NCBI RefSeq assembly: GCF_002531575.1
Contig: NZ_NWTI01000002.1
Coordinates: forward strand, 558,001-622,000
DNA: 64,000 nucleotides
Reading direction: 5' to 3'
Source: Bradyrhizobium sp. Y36
Lineage (GTDB): Bacteria; Pseudomonadota; Alphaproteobacteria; Rhizobiales; Xanthobacteraceae
Part shown: positions 43,518-52,017 of the stretch, one piece after another
How the letters are laid out: the number at the start of each line of letters is the position of its first letter
Numbering within the stretch: the stretch's first letter is position 1
Notes under the pieces: generated by a model
What the model was told of the DNA's origin: nothing
Seen by the model: the letters and a program-made list of their open reading frames with translations, nothing else
Databases searched by the model: none
Translations under genes and position numbers: made by a program

Positions 43518-44534
43518 ATGGGCATCGAACATCCGAAATACAAGGTGGCGGTGGTGCAGGCGGCGCCGGCCTGGCTCGACCTCGACGCCTCGATCGACAA
43601 ATCGGTCGCGCTGATCCGGGAGGCCGCCGAGAAGGGCGCCAAGCTGATCGCCTTCCCGGAAGCCTTCATCCCCGGCTACCCCTGGCATATCTGGATGGAT
43701 TCCCCGGCCTGGGCGATTGGCCGCGGCTTCGTGCAGCGCTATTTCGACAATTCGCTATCCTATGACAGTCCGCAGGCCGAACGGCTGCGCGATGCAGTGC
43801 GCAAGGCGAAGCTGACGGCGGTGATCGGCCTGTCCGAGCGCGACGGCGGCAGCCTCTATCTGGCGCAATGGCTGATCGGCCCGGATGGCGAGACCATCGC
43901 CAAGCGCCGCAAGCTGCGGCCGACCCATGCCGAGCGCACGGTCTATGGCGAAGGCGACGGCAGCGATCTTGCCGTGCATGCGCGCGCCGACATCGGCCGG
44001 CTCGGCGCGCTGTGCTGCTGGGAGCATCTGCAGCCGCTGTCGAAATACGCGATGTACGCCCAGAACGAGCAGGTGCACGTCGCGGCCTGGCCGAGCTTCT
44101 CGCTTTACGATCCCTTCGCACCGGCGCTTGGCGCCGAGGTCAACAACGCCGCCTCGCGCGTCTATGCGGTGGAGGGCTCCTGCTTCGTGCTCGCACCTTG
44201 CGCGACGGTATCGCAAGCCATGATCGACGAACTCTGCGACCGGCCGGACAAGCACGCGCTGCTGCATGCCGGCGGCGGCTTTGCCGCCATCTACGGCCCC
44301 GACGGCAGCCAGATCGGCGACAAGCTCGCGCCGGACCAGGAAGGCCTCCTGATTGCCGAGATCGACCTCGGCGCCATCGGCGTCGCCAAGAACGCCGCCG
44401 ATCCGGCCGGCCATTATTCGCGTCCCGACGTGACGCGGCTGCTGCTCAACAAGAAGCGATATCAACGCGTCGAGCAATTCGCGTTGCCGGTGGACACCGT
44501 CGAGCCTACGGACATCGCCGCGGCGGCGAGCTGA
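43518..44534 (+). CDS. Nitrilase (aliphatic/aromatic nitrile hydrolase)
   Basis: 338 residues from ATG 43518 with GGGAGGCGG ahead. Catalytic triad E48 (AFPEAF), K132 (RRKLRPTH) and Cys167 (ALCCWEHLQPL). The segment CWEHLQPLSKYAMY is typical of true nitrilases rather than amidases. Converts nitriles to carboxylic acids plus ammonia. The next gene, 28 bp away, makes nitriles from aldoximes, so the two enzymes probably act in sequence, for instance on phenylacetaldoxime or indole-3-acetaldoxime. Confidence 0.92.
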   Translation: MGIEHPKYKVAVVQAAPAWLDLDASIDKSVALIREAAEKGAKLIAFPEAFIPGYPWHIWMDSPAWAIGRGFVQRYFDNSLSYDSPQAERLRDAVRKAKLTAVIGLSERDGGSLYLAQWLIGPDGETIAKRRKLRPTHAERTVYGEGDGSDLAVHARADIGRLGALCCWEHLQPLSKYAMYAQNEQVHVAAWPSFSLYDPFAPALGAEVNNAASRVYAVEGSCFVLAPCATVSQAMIDELCDRPDKHALLHAGGGFAAIYGPDGSQIGDKLAPDQEGLLIAEIDLGAIGVAKNAADPAGHYSRPDVTRLLLNKKRYQRVEQFALPVDTVEPTDIAAAAS

Positions 44535-44562
44535 TCTCCGGGATCGAGAGGAGGGCAAGATC

Positions 44563-45603
44563 ATGGAATCCGCAATTCCTGCGCATCTCGCAACCGCGCG
44601 TACGCGGCACAAGCGCGTGCCCGATGATTACCAGCCGCCTTATCCGTCCTTCGTGGCGCGCTACAGGCCCGGCGTGAGACGCGTCGTGATGGCCTATTTC
44701 GGCGTGCAATATCGCGGCACGGCGCCGGTGGCCGCAACAGAGGCGCTCGCCGAAATTGCGGAGCGGTTCGCCGCGGCAGGTGGGCCGTCGCATTGGGACC
44801 GCGCCCGCTACCTCGACCAGGCCGGCCACGAGACCATCGTCTCGGTTGGCTATTGGGACGATATCGCGCGCTTCGATGCCTGGTTCGAACCGGTGCGCGA
44901 GAGCTGGACCGGCAAAGCACGGGAAGGCATCGGCACCTTCATCGAGGTGCTGCGCCCCACCGTGGCGCGGCACGAGACGCTGTTCTCCTCACCCGACCGT
45001 GCCGAGGGCGTCGCCGCCATCGCGGGCGGCATGAGCGGCGAGGTGCAGGAGCACGCCTATTGGGGCGGCATGCGCGACCGCATCCCGCTGTCGCAAACCG
45101 ATCCGATGTCGCCGGGCGGCCATCCCGAGCTGATCCGCGACGGCGCGCGGCTACGGGTGAAGGCGCAGGACAATCTCTGCCTGATCCGATCCGGCCAGGA
45201 CTGGAGCGATACCGAGGCGTCCGAGCGAAAGCTCTATCTCGACGACGTCGAGCCGGTGCTGCGCGAGGGCATGGACTTTCTGCGCGACGACGGCCTTGCG
45301 ATCGGCTGCTATGCCAACCGCTACATGCAGGTGCTCCAGGCCGACGGCAGCGTGGGCGAAAAGTCCTACGGGCAGAGCTGGTGGAAAAGTCTGGCCGCGC
45401 TGGAGCGCTGGGCGGAGTCGCATCCGACCCACGTGAAGATCTTCGGTGCAGCGATGAAGTATCTCTCGACGCTTGGTCCGTCAGCGAAGCTGCGGCTGTA
45501 TCATGAGGTCACCGTCGCGGAGGCCGACGAGCAGTTCTTCGAATACCGCGACTGTCATCCGCGAACCGGCATGTTGGCCACGGTCGAGACGCTCAAGGTG
45601 TAA
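44563..45603 (+). CDS. Aldoxime dehydratase (phenylacetaldoxime dehydratase family)
   Basis: 346 residues, haem-containing lyase that dehydrates R-CH=NOH to R-CN (family length about 350). Signature segments: FVARYRPGVRRVVMAYFGVQ, SVGYWDD, HAYWGGMRDRIP and, near the end, SHPTHVKIF followed by LRLYHEVTV. H290 (or H287) is the likely proximal haem ligand and H314 the distal catalytic His, by analogy to the characterised Oxd enzymes. Together with the preceding nitrilase it forms the aldoxime-nitrile pathway. Its end overlaps the convergent membrane-protein gene by 11 bp. Confidence 0.9.
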   Translation: MESAIPAHLATARTRHKRVPDDYQPPYPSFVARYRPGVRRVVMAYFGVQYRGTAPVAATEALAEIAERFAAAGGPSHWDRARYLDQAGHETIVSVGYWDDIARFDAWFEPVRESWTGKAREGIGTFIEVLRPTVARHETLFSSPDRAEGVAAIAGGMSGEVQEHAYWGGMRDRIPLSQTDPMSPGGHPELIRDGARLRVKAQDNLCLIRSGQDWSDTEASERKLYLDDVEPVLREGMDFLRDDGLAIGCYANRYMQVLQADGSVGEKSYGQSWWKSLAALERWAESHPTHVKIFGAAMKYLSTLGPSAKLRLYHEVTVAEADEQFFEYRDCHPRTGMLATVETLKV

Positions 45604-46558
45604 CCCCTTCGGGTGGGCCAAATTGCCTGGATAGAAAAAGGCGCGTCAGGAGATATCCCTGGATGAGGCCTACGACGAAAAAATAGACGATCAGCGAGAG
45701 CGCAAAGGGTTTGCCGACGGGCGCAGCCTGCGTCCCGAGCGATTGCGCAAGGTCGACTGCGAGCCCGTCAATGAATCCGCCGATTTGTCTGAAATTGATC
45801 AGTCCAACGCCCACGAGAATCTTCGTCAGCCAGTCGGAGACCTGTTCGATATTGGTGTTTGCGACCAGAGCGGACCTGGACGGGACTGAGGGGTTGACCC
45901 TCGGAACTGCGAAGAGAAATCCGACGAGGGCACCAGTCGCGATGCACATCATGGCCCACAAATAAGCCGTGCCTCGGTTTCCCTGCGGGCCGAACGTAAT
46001 GGCAAGAAAGCCGGCGCAGTTTGACATCAACAAGAGGATAGCTATCAGGAGGATTGCCAGTCCGGCCTGACCAAAGTCTATTGAGGGCCTGCGGGTCGTC
46101 GCAGGCGACGTCAGTGATGCCTCGGGATGCATCAGAAGATACACCGAGCAGATTCCGAGAAAGACGTTGTTGGGCACGATGGCGACGCGGAAGCTGGTTT
46201 GCAGCAAAGTACCGCCCGCAAAATCGGCATCATGAGCCAGGATCTGATAGACTGCAGGGATATAGGCGATCAGCAGGAACAGCGACACGGCGGCGGCCCA
46301 CTTCCGGGTCAAGGGCACCAGCACGAGCACGCCGATCGTGACTTCGAGCATGCCGCTGGTGATGCCGACCATCGGCTTGTAGGCGTCCGGGACCCAGTTC
46401 GGGATCATCCGGATCGTTTCAGCGGTCATCGAAAAATGCATCGAGCCGAACACGATCCATTCGATCGACAGAACCAGAATGCCGATGCGATCGAACAAGG
46501 GCGACCTTCCGGACGCTGCTGTGTGGACTGCCTCCTCGGTCGAATCCGTAACGGACAT
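45593..46558 (-). CDS. Multi-TM membrane protein with DoxX-like N-terminal half
   Basis: 321 residues from ATG 46558 (MSVTDSTEEAVHTAASGRSP). The N-terminal half (about 20-145) has four hydrophobic helices and the DoxX-like pattern VFGSMHFS...IPNWVPD; the C-terminal half (about 155-321) has four more helices around a soluble loop (SRSALVANTNIEQVSDWLTK). The base composition is clearly less GC-rich than the neighbours, and codons with A/T endings are common, suggesting recent acquisition. Function unknown. Confidence 0.75.
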   Translation of the reverse strand: MSVTDSTEEAVHTAASGRSPLFDRIGILVLSIEWIVFGSMHFSMTAETIRMIPNWVPDAYKPMVGITSGMLEVTIGVLVLVPLTRKWAAAVSLFLLIAYIPAVYQILAHDADFAGGTLLQTSFRVAIVPNNVFLGICSVYLLMHPEASLTSPATTRRPSIDFGQAGLAILLIAILLLMSNCAGFLAITFGPQGNRGTAYLWAMMCIATGALVGFLFAVPRVNPSVPSRSALVANTNIEQVSDWLTKILVGVGLINFRQIGGFIDGLAVDLAQSLGTQAAPVGKPFALSLIVYFFVVGLIQGYLLTRLFLSRQFGPPEGVTP

Positions 46559-46752
46559 GGCTGACTTCCGGAACAAAAAATGGTGCGCGGCAATGGAGGT
46601 TCAGCAAGCAATCGATGCGTGGAGCTTAGATCGTGCAATCTATACGGGAATTGTAAGGCGAGCAACCGTGCGCATACCTCCAACCAAAAGTCCGTCGCAA
46701 CGTCAGGCGTGCGTCGTCACGTCGGCCTCGGGAGCGTGCACGCCGGGGCAGC

Positions 46753-47391
46753 CTAGACGACGCAATGGCCGAGCAATTCGGGATGGGCGGCGCAGATGTG
46801 GTGCGCGCCGGCGTCCCTGAGCTCGGCCTCGCTGCCATAGCCATAGAGCACGCCGATCGCGGTCATGCCGTTGGTGCGGGCGCCTACGACGTCGTGGCTG
46901 CGGTCGCCGATCATGATCGCGCCGCCGGCATCGACGCTGGTCTCGTCGAGCGCGTAGCGCAGCAGGTCCCGCTTGTCGACGCGCGTGCCGTCGAGCTCGG
47001 AACCAAACACGCGCTCGAAATAGGGCTTCAGGCCGAAATGATCGACGATGCGGGTGGCGTAGACCGCGGGCTTGCTGGTCGCGACGAACATGCGCTGGCT
47101 GGTCGCGGCGAGCGTCGTCAGGGTGTCGACGATGCCGGCATAGGCCTCGTTCTCGAACAGGCCGATATCGCTGAAGCGCTCGCGATAGAGCAGCAGCGCG
47201 CGGTCGGCGAGCTCGTCGGTTCCGGTGAGCTTTTTCAGGCTGGCATGCAGCGGCGGGCCGATGCACCAGGTCAGTTCGTCCTCGCTCGGCACCGCGACGT
47301 CCAGCCGCTCCAGCGCGTACTGGATCGAGCGCGTGATCCCCGGCTTCGGGTTGGTGAGCGTGCCGTCGAGATCAAAGAAGATTGTAACCAT
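46753..47391 (-). CDS. HAD-family hydrolase, phosphoglycolate-phosphatase-like
   Basis: 212-residue HAD phosphatase. Motif I FDLDGTL (D7, D9), motif II VATSKP (T/S), motif III with K, and motif IV IGDRSHD (two Asp). A helical cap domain sits at about 16-90. The cap and spacing are those of Gph/PGP-type 2-phosphoglycolate phosphatases; here it may dephosphorylate other small sugars. Single gene with normal GC. Confidence 0.9.
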   Translation of the reverse strand: MVTIFFDLDGTLTNPKPGITRSIQYALERLDVAVPSEDELTWCIGPPLHASLKKLTGTDELADRALLLYRERFSDIGLFENEAYAGIVDTLTTLAATSQRMFVATSKPAVYATRIVDHFGLKPYFERVFGSELDGTRVDKRDLLRYALDETSVDAGGAIMIGDRSHDVVGARTNGMTAIGVLYGYGSEAELRDAGAHHICAAHPELLGHCVV

Positions 47392-47602
47392 GCTGGCCGT
47401 GCCCGTGTCGATATTGCCGCCGATGGCCTGAACTAAACGAGGCCGAAGGCCAAGGCAACGCCGCCTCGTCGATTCCAGGTACCGTTTTAAAGCTCGCTAT
47501 TGGCGGGGTGTGGGCGTAGTATCGCGCCATCACCGCCCTTCCCATGGCATCCATCGGTGACTGAGGGTCACTCGCGCTCCCGCCGAACGAGGAGGAGCGA
47601 GT
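47392..47602. other. Intergenic region upstream of the glycan cassette
   Basis: No gene in the first 200 bp after the HAD gene. It must hold the promoter of the cassette, but no convincing -35/-10 pair could be chosen by eye. Confidence 0.4.
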
Positions 47603-47701
47603 ATGTCTCGATCTCGACTGACCGGTTCAAGCTTGCCGCCGGTGGTCGCCCCGCCGTTTCCATCGCGCCTGGTGACCGCTGCGGCCTTTCTGAATGGATA
47701 G
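47603..47701 (+). CDS. Possible 32-aa leader peptide, overlapping the next gene
   Basis: ATG at 47603 follows a very strong ribosome site GAGGAGGAG (47588-47596) and reads MSRSRLTGSSLPPVVAPPFP... to a TAG at 47699-47701. That stop overlaps the ATG of the next gene (47694) by 8 bp, and the next gene has no ribosome site of its own, so translation may be coupled. Evidence is the layout only; it is not known in any family. Confidence 0.4.
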   Translation: MSRSRLTGSSLPPVVAPPFPSRLVTAAAFLNG

Positions 47702-47888
47702 GACGCCACTCCAATATCTGGTGAGCGGGCGCGATCAGAGCGGCTACGTCAGCTTGGCGCGCGCCACGACGGCCGCAGCGCTGAAGAAGGCGAGAGAGCT
47801 ATTGCAGGAAGGCTATATCGACGTGCGGATATGCACGCCGCAGGGCCGGATTTTGCTGTCTGACGAGTTTGACCAGTTCGAAGCATGA
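47694..47888 (+). CDS. Small conserved hypothetical protein, 64 aa
   Basis: MDRTPLQYLVSGRDQSGYVS..., soluble, alpha/beta, with LKKARELLQEGYIDVRICTP as the central helix-strand unit. It resembles short rhizobial hypothetical proteins that show an alternating pattern of a single beta-alpha-beta unit. First clear gene of the glycan cassette; 55 bp before the exported peptide gene. Function unknown. Confidence 0.65.
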   Translation: MDRTPLQYLVSGRDQSGYVSLARATTAAALKKARELLQEGYIDVRICTPQGRILLSDEFDQFEA

Positions 47889-47943
47889 GGAGCGTGAGGC
47901 GCCAAATGGCGTCCCCGGATTTGCCGCGAGGAAAGATGACTTC

Positions 47944-48120
47944 ATGAAGATGCTTGTTGTCGCATTGGTGCTTGGCACCTTCCCGCAAGGTGCTGCCGCG
48001 AACGAGCCGGACTGCGGCGCGATCGAGAGCACGAGCGGCGGGCTCGCCCGTCACGATGCTGCTTCTCCGCCGACAGCGATAGCTCCGACATCAAGCGAAA
48101 TCATCGAGGTGCCGACATGA
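47944..48120 (+). CDS. Small exported protein, 58 aa
   Basis: ATG 47944 (MKMLVVALVLGTFPQGAAAN) gives a Sec signal peptide with cleavage predicted after AAA or AAAN, leaving a mature peptide of under 40 residues with one Cys (EPDCGAIES) and many Ser/Pro. Its TGA stop overlaps the ATG of the glycosyltransferase (ATGA at 48117-48120), so the two are coupled. Function unknown. Confidence 0.6.
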   Translation: MKMLVVALVLGTFPQGAAANEPDCGAIESTSGGLARHDAASPPTAIAPTSSEIIEVPT

Positions 48121-50408
48121 CGCCGCTCCGCCGTATCGCCATCATAGGCAACTCGCTGCCTCGCCGGTGCGGAATTGCGACCTATACGACCGACCTGAAG
48201 AACGCGATATCGATTTCACGCCAGGATCTCGAGACGTGCATCGTGGCAATGACCGATCGCGGTCAAGCCTATGATTATCCTCCAGCGGTCGCGTTTCAAA
48301 TCAAGGATGGCGATATCGAGGATTACATCCGGGCCGCGGATTTCCTCAATGCCGGCCGGTTCGACACCGTGTGTCTGCAGCACGAGTTCGGGATTTTCGG
48401 TGGTGAAGCCGGGGCCCATATCCTCGTGTTGTTGTCTCGCCTTGCCATGCCGGTGGTGACGACGTTCCATACCGTGCTGGCCGATCCGACACCTGCGCAA
48501 CGGACGGTCCTCGAGCGCGTCGTTGAGGCGTCGTCGAAGGTCGTGGTGATGGCCAACAAGGGCCGCGAACTGCTGCGCGAGGTCTACCTCGTGCCCGACG
48601 ACAAGATCGAGGTCATCGCCCACGGCATTCCCGATGTCGCCTTCGTCGCGCCCGATGCAGCGAAAGCCAAGCTTGGATTCGAGCAGAAATCGGTCATCCT
48701 GACTTTCGGCCTGTTGTCACCGAACAAGGGCATCGAGATCATGATCGACGCCATGCCGTCGATTCTGAAGCGCTGCAAGAATGCGGTGTACGTCGTGCTC
48801 GGCGCAACACATCCCAACCTGGTCCGCAACCAGGGCGAGGCCTATCGAGAGAGCCTGATGGCTCGGGTGCGGGAACTCGGAATTGACGACCACGTGGTGT
48901 TCTTCGACCGGTTCGCCGATCTGGCGACGCTGCTCGAATTCATCTCGATGTGCGACGTCTATGTAACGCCCTATCTCAACGAGGCTCAGATGACCTCGGG
49001 AACCCTGGCCTACAGCTTCGGACTGGGGAAGCCGGTCGTCTCGACGCCTTACTGGCATGCCCGCGAGCTGCTTGCCGATGGGTACGGCGTCCTGGTGCCT
49101 TTCAGCGACGCCACGGCGATCGGCAACGAGATCGCAGACTTGCTGACCGACGACGCCCGCCGGCAGGCGATGTCCCGGCGCGCCTATGCGGCGAGCCGGA
49201 CGATGACATGGGAGCGGGTGGCCGAGCGCTACGTGTCCGTCTTCGAGAATGCGCGGCACGGTCATCGGTCGAAGGTTCTCGCGCGCTCCGAGGTGATCTC
49301 GTCGGAGCCTCGTAGTCCCGCGCCGCCCGATATGCAGATCGGCCATTTCCTGTCGATGTGCGACGATGTCGGCCTGTTCCAGCACGCGGTACATTCGGTA
49401 CCGGATCGCGCGCACGGTTATTGCGTCGACGACAATGCTAGAGCACTGCTGCTGGCCTGCGTCCTCAATGGTCCAGGCGAACAGCCGCTGTCGGAGGTCT
49501 TGACGAGCCGGTTTGCAGCCTTCGTGCAGCACGCATGGAACCCCGACACAAAGCAATTTCGCAACTTCATGGGCTTCAATCGAACCTGGCTTGAAGACAG
49601 AGGGTCCGAAGACAGTCACGGGCGGACGTTATGGGCTTTGGGCGAGGCTGCACGCAGAGACGCGAGCCCGGCCCGGCGCCTGTGGGCCGCTGCCTTGTTC
49701 GCCAAGGCATTGTCGATCGCGGCGAGCTTTCGTTCGCCCCGCGCGTGGGCGTTCATGTTGCTGGGCCTGGACGCCTATTGCGCGGTAACTCCGGACGATC
49801 TCCATGCCAGGGAAATTCGGCATTCCCTTGCCGACAAGTTGATGGCCTGTCTGGCGTCGGTCGAGACGCCGGATTGGGTGTGGTTCGAGGACGGGCTGGC
49901 CTATGACAACGCGCGACTGCCGCAGGCGCTGATGCTCACGGGCATGGCGACGCAGGCGCCTCAATATCTCGATGCCGGGTTGAGGTCTCTGCGCTGGCTC
50001 ATGACGCAACAGACGACAGCGGCAGGGCATTTCCGACCGGTCGGCACCGCCGGCTTCGGCGAGCGGCGGCAACATCCCCGTGCCTTCGATCAGCAGCCCG
50101 TGGAGGCTACGGCAACGATCGCTGCCTGCCTCACCGCCTGGCGCGCCGAGGGCGATGCCGAATGGAAGGCCATGGCAACGCGGGCCTTCGCCTGGTTCCT
50201 GGGCAGCAACGATCTCTCGGTGGCGCTGGTCGATCCGCTCACCGGCAGTTGCCGGGATGGCTTGCACCCCGATCGCGCCAACGAAAACCGCGGGGGCGAG
50301 TCCGTGGTTTGCTATCTCCTCGGACTTGCGGAGATGCGCCAGCTTGCGCGCGTCAATCCGGGCCTGACGCGGCCTACGGCGTTGCGCGCCGTGAGCGCCC
50401 GAACCTGA
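48117..50408 (+). CDS. GT4 glycosyltransferase fused to an unassigned helical domain
   Basis: 763 residues in two parts. Residues about 1-390 form a GT-B, family-4-like transferase: N-terminal IAIIGNSLPRRCGIATYT, donor-half FGLLSPNKGIEIMIDAM, and NEAQMTSGTLAYSFGLGKPV, where the second Glu of the usual EX7E motif is not present. From about 405 a 350-residue all-helical region follows (motifs RAHGYCVDDNARAL, WLEDRGSEDSHGRTLWALG, FEDGLAYDNARLPQALM, HPDRANENRGGESVVCYL) that reads like an (alpha/alpha)6 barrel of carbohydrate enzymes. Followed 28 bp later by a GH130 enzyme; the pair probably makes or recycles a mannoside. Substrate unknown. Confidence 0.85.
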   Translation: MTPLRRIAIIGNSLPRRCGIATYTTDLKNAISISRQDLETCIVAMTDRGQAYDYPPAVAFQIKDGDIEDYIRAADFLNAGRFDTVCLQHEFGIFGGEAGAHILVLLSRLAMPVVTTFHTVLADPTPAQRTVLERVVEASSKVVVMANKGRELLREVYLVPDDKIEVIAHGIPDVAFVAPDAAKAKLGFEQKSVILTFGLLSPNKGIEIMIDAMPSILKRCKNAVYVVLGATHPNLVRNQGEAYRESLMARVRELGIDDHVVFFDRFADLATLLEFISMCDVYVTPYLNEAQMTSGTLAYSFGLGKPVVSTPYWHARELLADGYGVLVPFSDATAIGNEIADLLTDDARRQAMSRRAYAASRTMTWERVAERYVSVFENARHGHRSKVLARSEVISSEPRSPAPPDMQIGHFLSMCDDVGLFQHAVHSVPDRAHGYCVDDNARALLLACVLNGPGEQPLSEVLTSRFAAFVQHAWNPDTKQFRNFMGFNRTWLEDRGSEDSHGRTLWALGEAARRDASPARRLWAAALFAKALSIAASFRSPRAWAFMLLGLDAYCAVTPDDLHAREIRHSLADKLMACLASVETPDWVWFEDGLAYDNARLPQALMLTGMATQAPQYLDAGLRSLRWLMTQQTTAAGHFRPVGTAGFGERRQHPRAFDQQPVEATATIAACLTAWRAEGDAEWKAMATRAFAWFLGSNDLSVALVDPLTGSCRDGLHPDRANENRGGESVVCYLLGLAEMRQLARVNPGLTRPTALRAVSART

Positions 50409-50436
50409 TTTTCTCATTCAGCGAGGCCGGGATCCC

Positions 50437-51735
50437 GTGTCACACGTGTCTTTCCTGAACCGGCAGGGGCTTTATCTGCGCCCCGATCCAGCGCGAGTGA
50501 TCGTGCGGCCATTCAAGCCGGCAACCGAACCCCGCGACCTGAATCCGACCGACAAGATGCGTGCAAATCACATCGTCGACCGGGTTCTTGCGCTCAGTCC
50601 GGAAGCAGTTGCGGATCAGCTCGCGGATGTCCTGGACAATTTCCAGGGGCGACATCGTAACCTCCTGGAGCGGTTCGAGGCCCGCGCGGATGAAATGGAG
50701 GATGCTTTCGCGACGCACGGCCTCTTCTCGAAGACGCAGCGTCAGCTGATCGGCGCCTATTTTCTCAGTGAGTATTCGTTCGAAGCCTCCGCCTTGTTCA
50801 ACCCCAGCATCGTCCCGCATCCCGATCAATCGGGAGTGTCGAAGGGAGGCGTGCGCTTCATAATCAGTCTCCGGGCCATCGGCGAGGGCCATGTGTCGTC
50901 ACTGACGTTTCGAACCGGAACGATTGCGGCTGACGGACGCCTGGCCGTCGATCCGACGGCGCGCCTTGCCTCGGTTCCCCGCATCAGCCATCGCGCATCC
51001 GGGCCGGACGGCGATCGTGTGGAACTGATGTTCGCTCCGGAAGAGGACCTCAGCGAGCGGGTCATCTTTCCCGTGACCGCTTCCCAATCCAACGGCATCG
51101 AGGATGCGCGCTTTGTCAAATTCAGCGACGGCGGTCGAGACACCTACTATGCGACCTATACGGCCTATAGCGGACGGGCGATCCGGTCCGAGTTGATCGA
51201 GACCAGCGACTTCGTGTCGTTTCAAATGACGCCTTTGCGAGGCGTCGCCGCAAGCAACAAGGGCATGGCGCTGTTCCCCCGCAAGATCGGCGGCAGCTAT
51301 GCCATGATCGCGCGACAGGACAACGAGAACCTGTATCTGGTCTATTCGGACGACCTCTACACATGGGAGGGCGGCCGGGTTCTCCTGAAACCGCAGTTTC
51401 CATGGGAGTTCGTCCAGATCGGCAATTGTGGAGCGCCCATCGAACTGGACGAAGGTTGGCTGCTGCTGACGCACGGTGTCGGGCCGGTCCGGAAATACTC
51501 GATCGGAGCGGCGCTGCTCGACAAGCGCGACCCGTCCAGGGTGCTGGCACGTTCGGCGGAGCCGCTGTTGCGGCCTGAACCGTCTGAGCGCGAAGGGTAT
51601 GTCCCCAACGTCGTCTATACCTGCGGCGCGATGAGGCATAATGACCAGATCATCCTGCCATATGCCGTGTCGGACACCTTCTCCAGTTTTGCAACGATGA
51701 GGATTTCGGAGCTCATCGAGGCGATGCGCCGCTGA
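50437..51735 (+). CDS. GH130 family mannoside phosphorylase/hydrolase-like protein
   Basis: 432 residues, GTG start at 50437. A helical N-terminal extension (about 40-110) precedes a five-bladed propeller (about 115-430). Motifs of GH130: FNPSI (121-125), SNGIEDARF (218-226, with D223 at the catalytic Asp position), NKGMALFPRKIGGSYAM (274-290), IGNCGAPIELDEGWLLLTHG (328-347). Family members phosphorolyse or hydrolyse beta-mannosides; intracellular, as no signal peptide is seen. Whether the phosphate-binding residues of phosphorylases are kept cannot be settled by eye. Confidence 0.88.
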   Translation: MSHVSFLNRQGLYLRPDPARVIVRPFKPATEPRDLNPTDKMRANHIVDRVLALSPEAVADQLADVLDNFQGRHRNLLERFEARADEMEDAFATHGLFSKTQRQLIGAYFLSEYSFEASALFNPSIVPHPDQSGVSKGGVRFIISLRAIGEGHVSSLTFRTGTIAADGRLAVDPTARLASVPRISHRASGPDGDRVELMFAPEEDLSERVIFPVTASQSNGIEDARFVKFSDGGRDTYYATYTAYSGRAIRSELIETSDFVSFQMTPLRGVAASNKGMALFPRKIGGSYAMIARQDNENLYLVYSDDLYTWEGGRVLLKPQFPWEFVQIGNCGAPIELDEGWLLLTHGVGPVRKYSIGAALLDKRDPSRVLARSAEPLLRPEPSEREGYVPNVVYTCGAMRHNDQIILPYAVSDTFSSFATMRISELIEAMRR

Positions 51736-51771
51736 GCGCGGCTTTCTCGGACGTTGACGTCAGGAGCACAG

Positions 51772-51966
51772 ATGAACGAGCGACTTGAAACATTGAAGAA
51801 GGCCCGCGATCGCATGATCGAGGACAGAGACACCCATGCGAAGGTGCTGGCCGCTCCCTTCGATCGTGACAACGCCGAGCGCGCACGGAACAAATTTGTC
51901 GAGCTCCAGACGTTGATTGATGCCCTGGACCGCGCAATCAGGGCAGAACATCCCGGCTCGGCATAA
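51772..51966 (+). CDS. Small coiled-coil protein, 64 aa
   Basis: ATG 51772 with CAGGAGCA ahead. The sequence (MNERLETLKKARDRMIEDRD) is highly charged and helical throughout, with heptad-like spacing of Leu/Met/Ala, so a coiled coil or helical hairpin. Last gene of the glycan cassette, 36 bp after the GH130 gene. Function unknown. Confidence 0.65.
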   Translation: MNERLETLKKARDRMIEDRDTHAKVLAAPFDRDNAERARNKFVELQTLIDALDRAIRAEHPGSA

Positions 51967-52017
51967 GGCCGATAGGTGCGAAAGGCGGCCCCCTTTGCAG
52001 GACCGCCGCGGCTCGTT

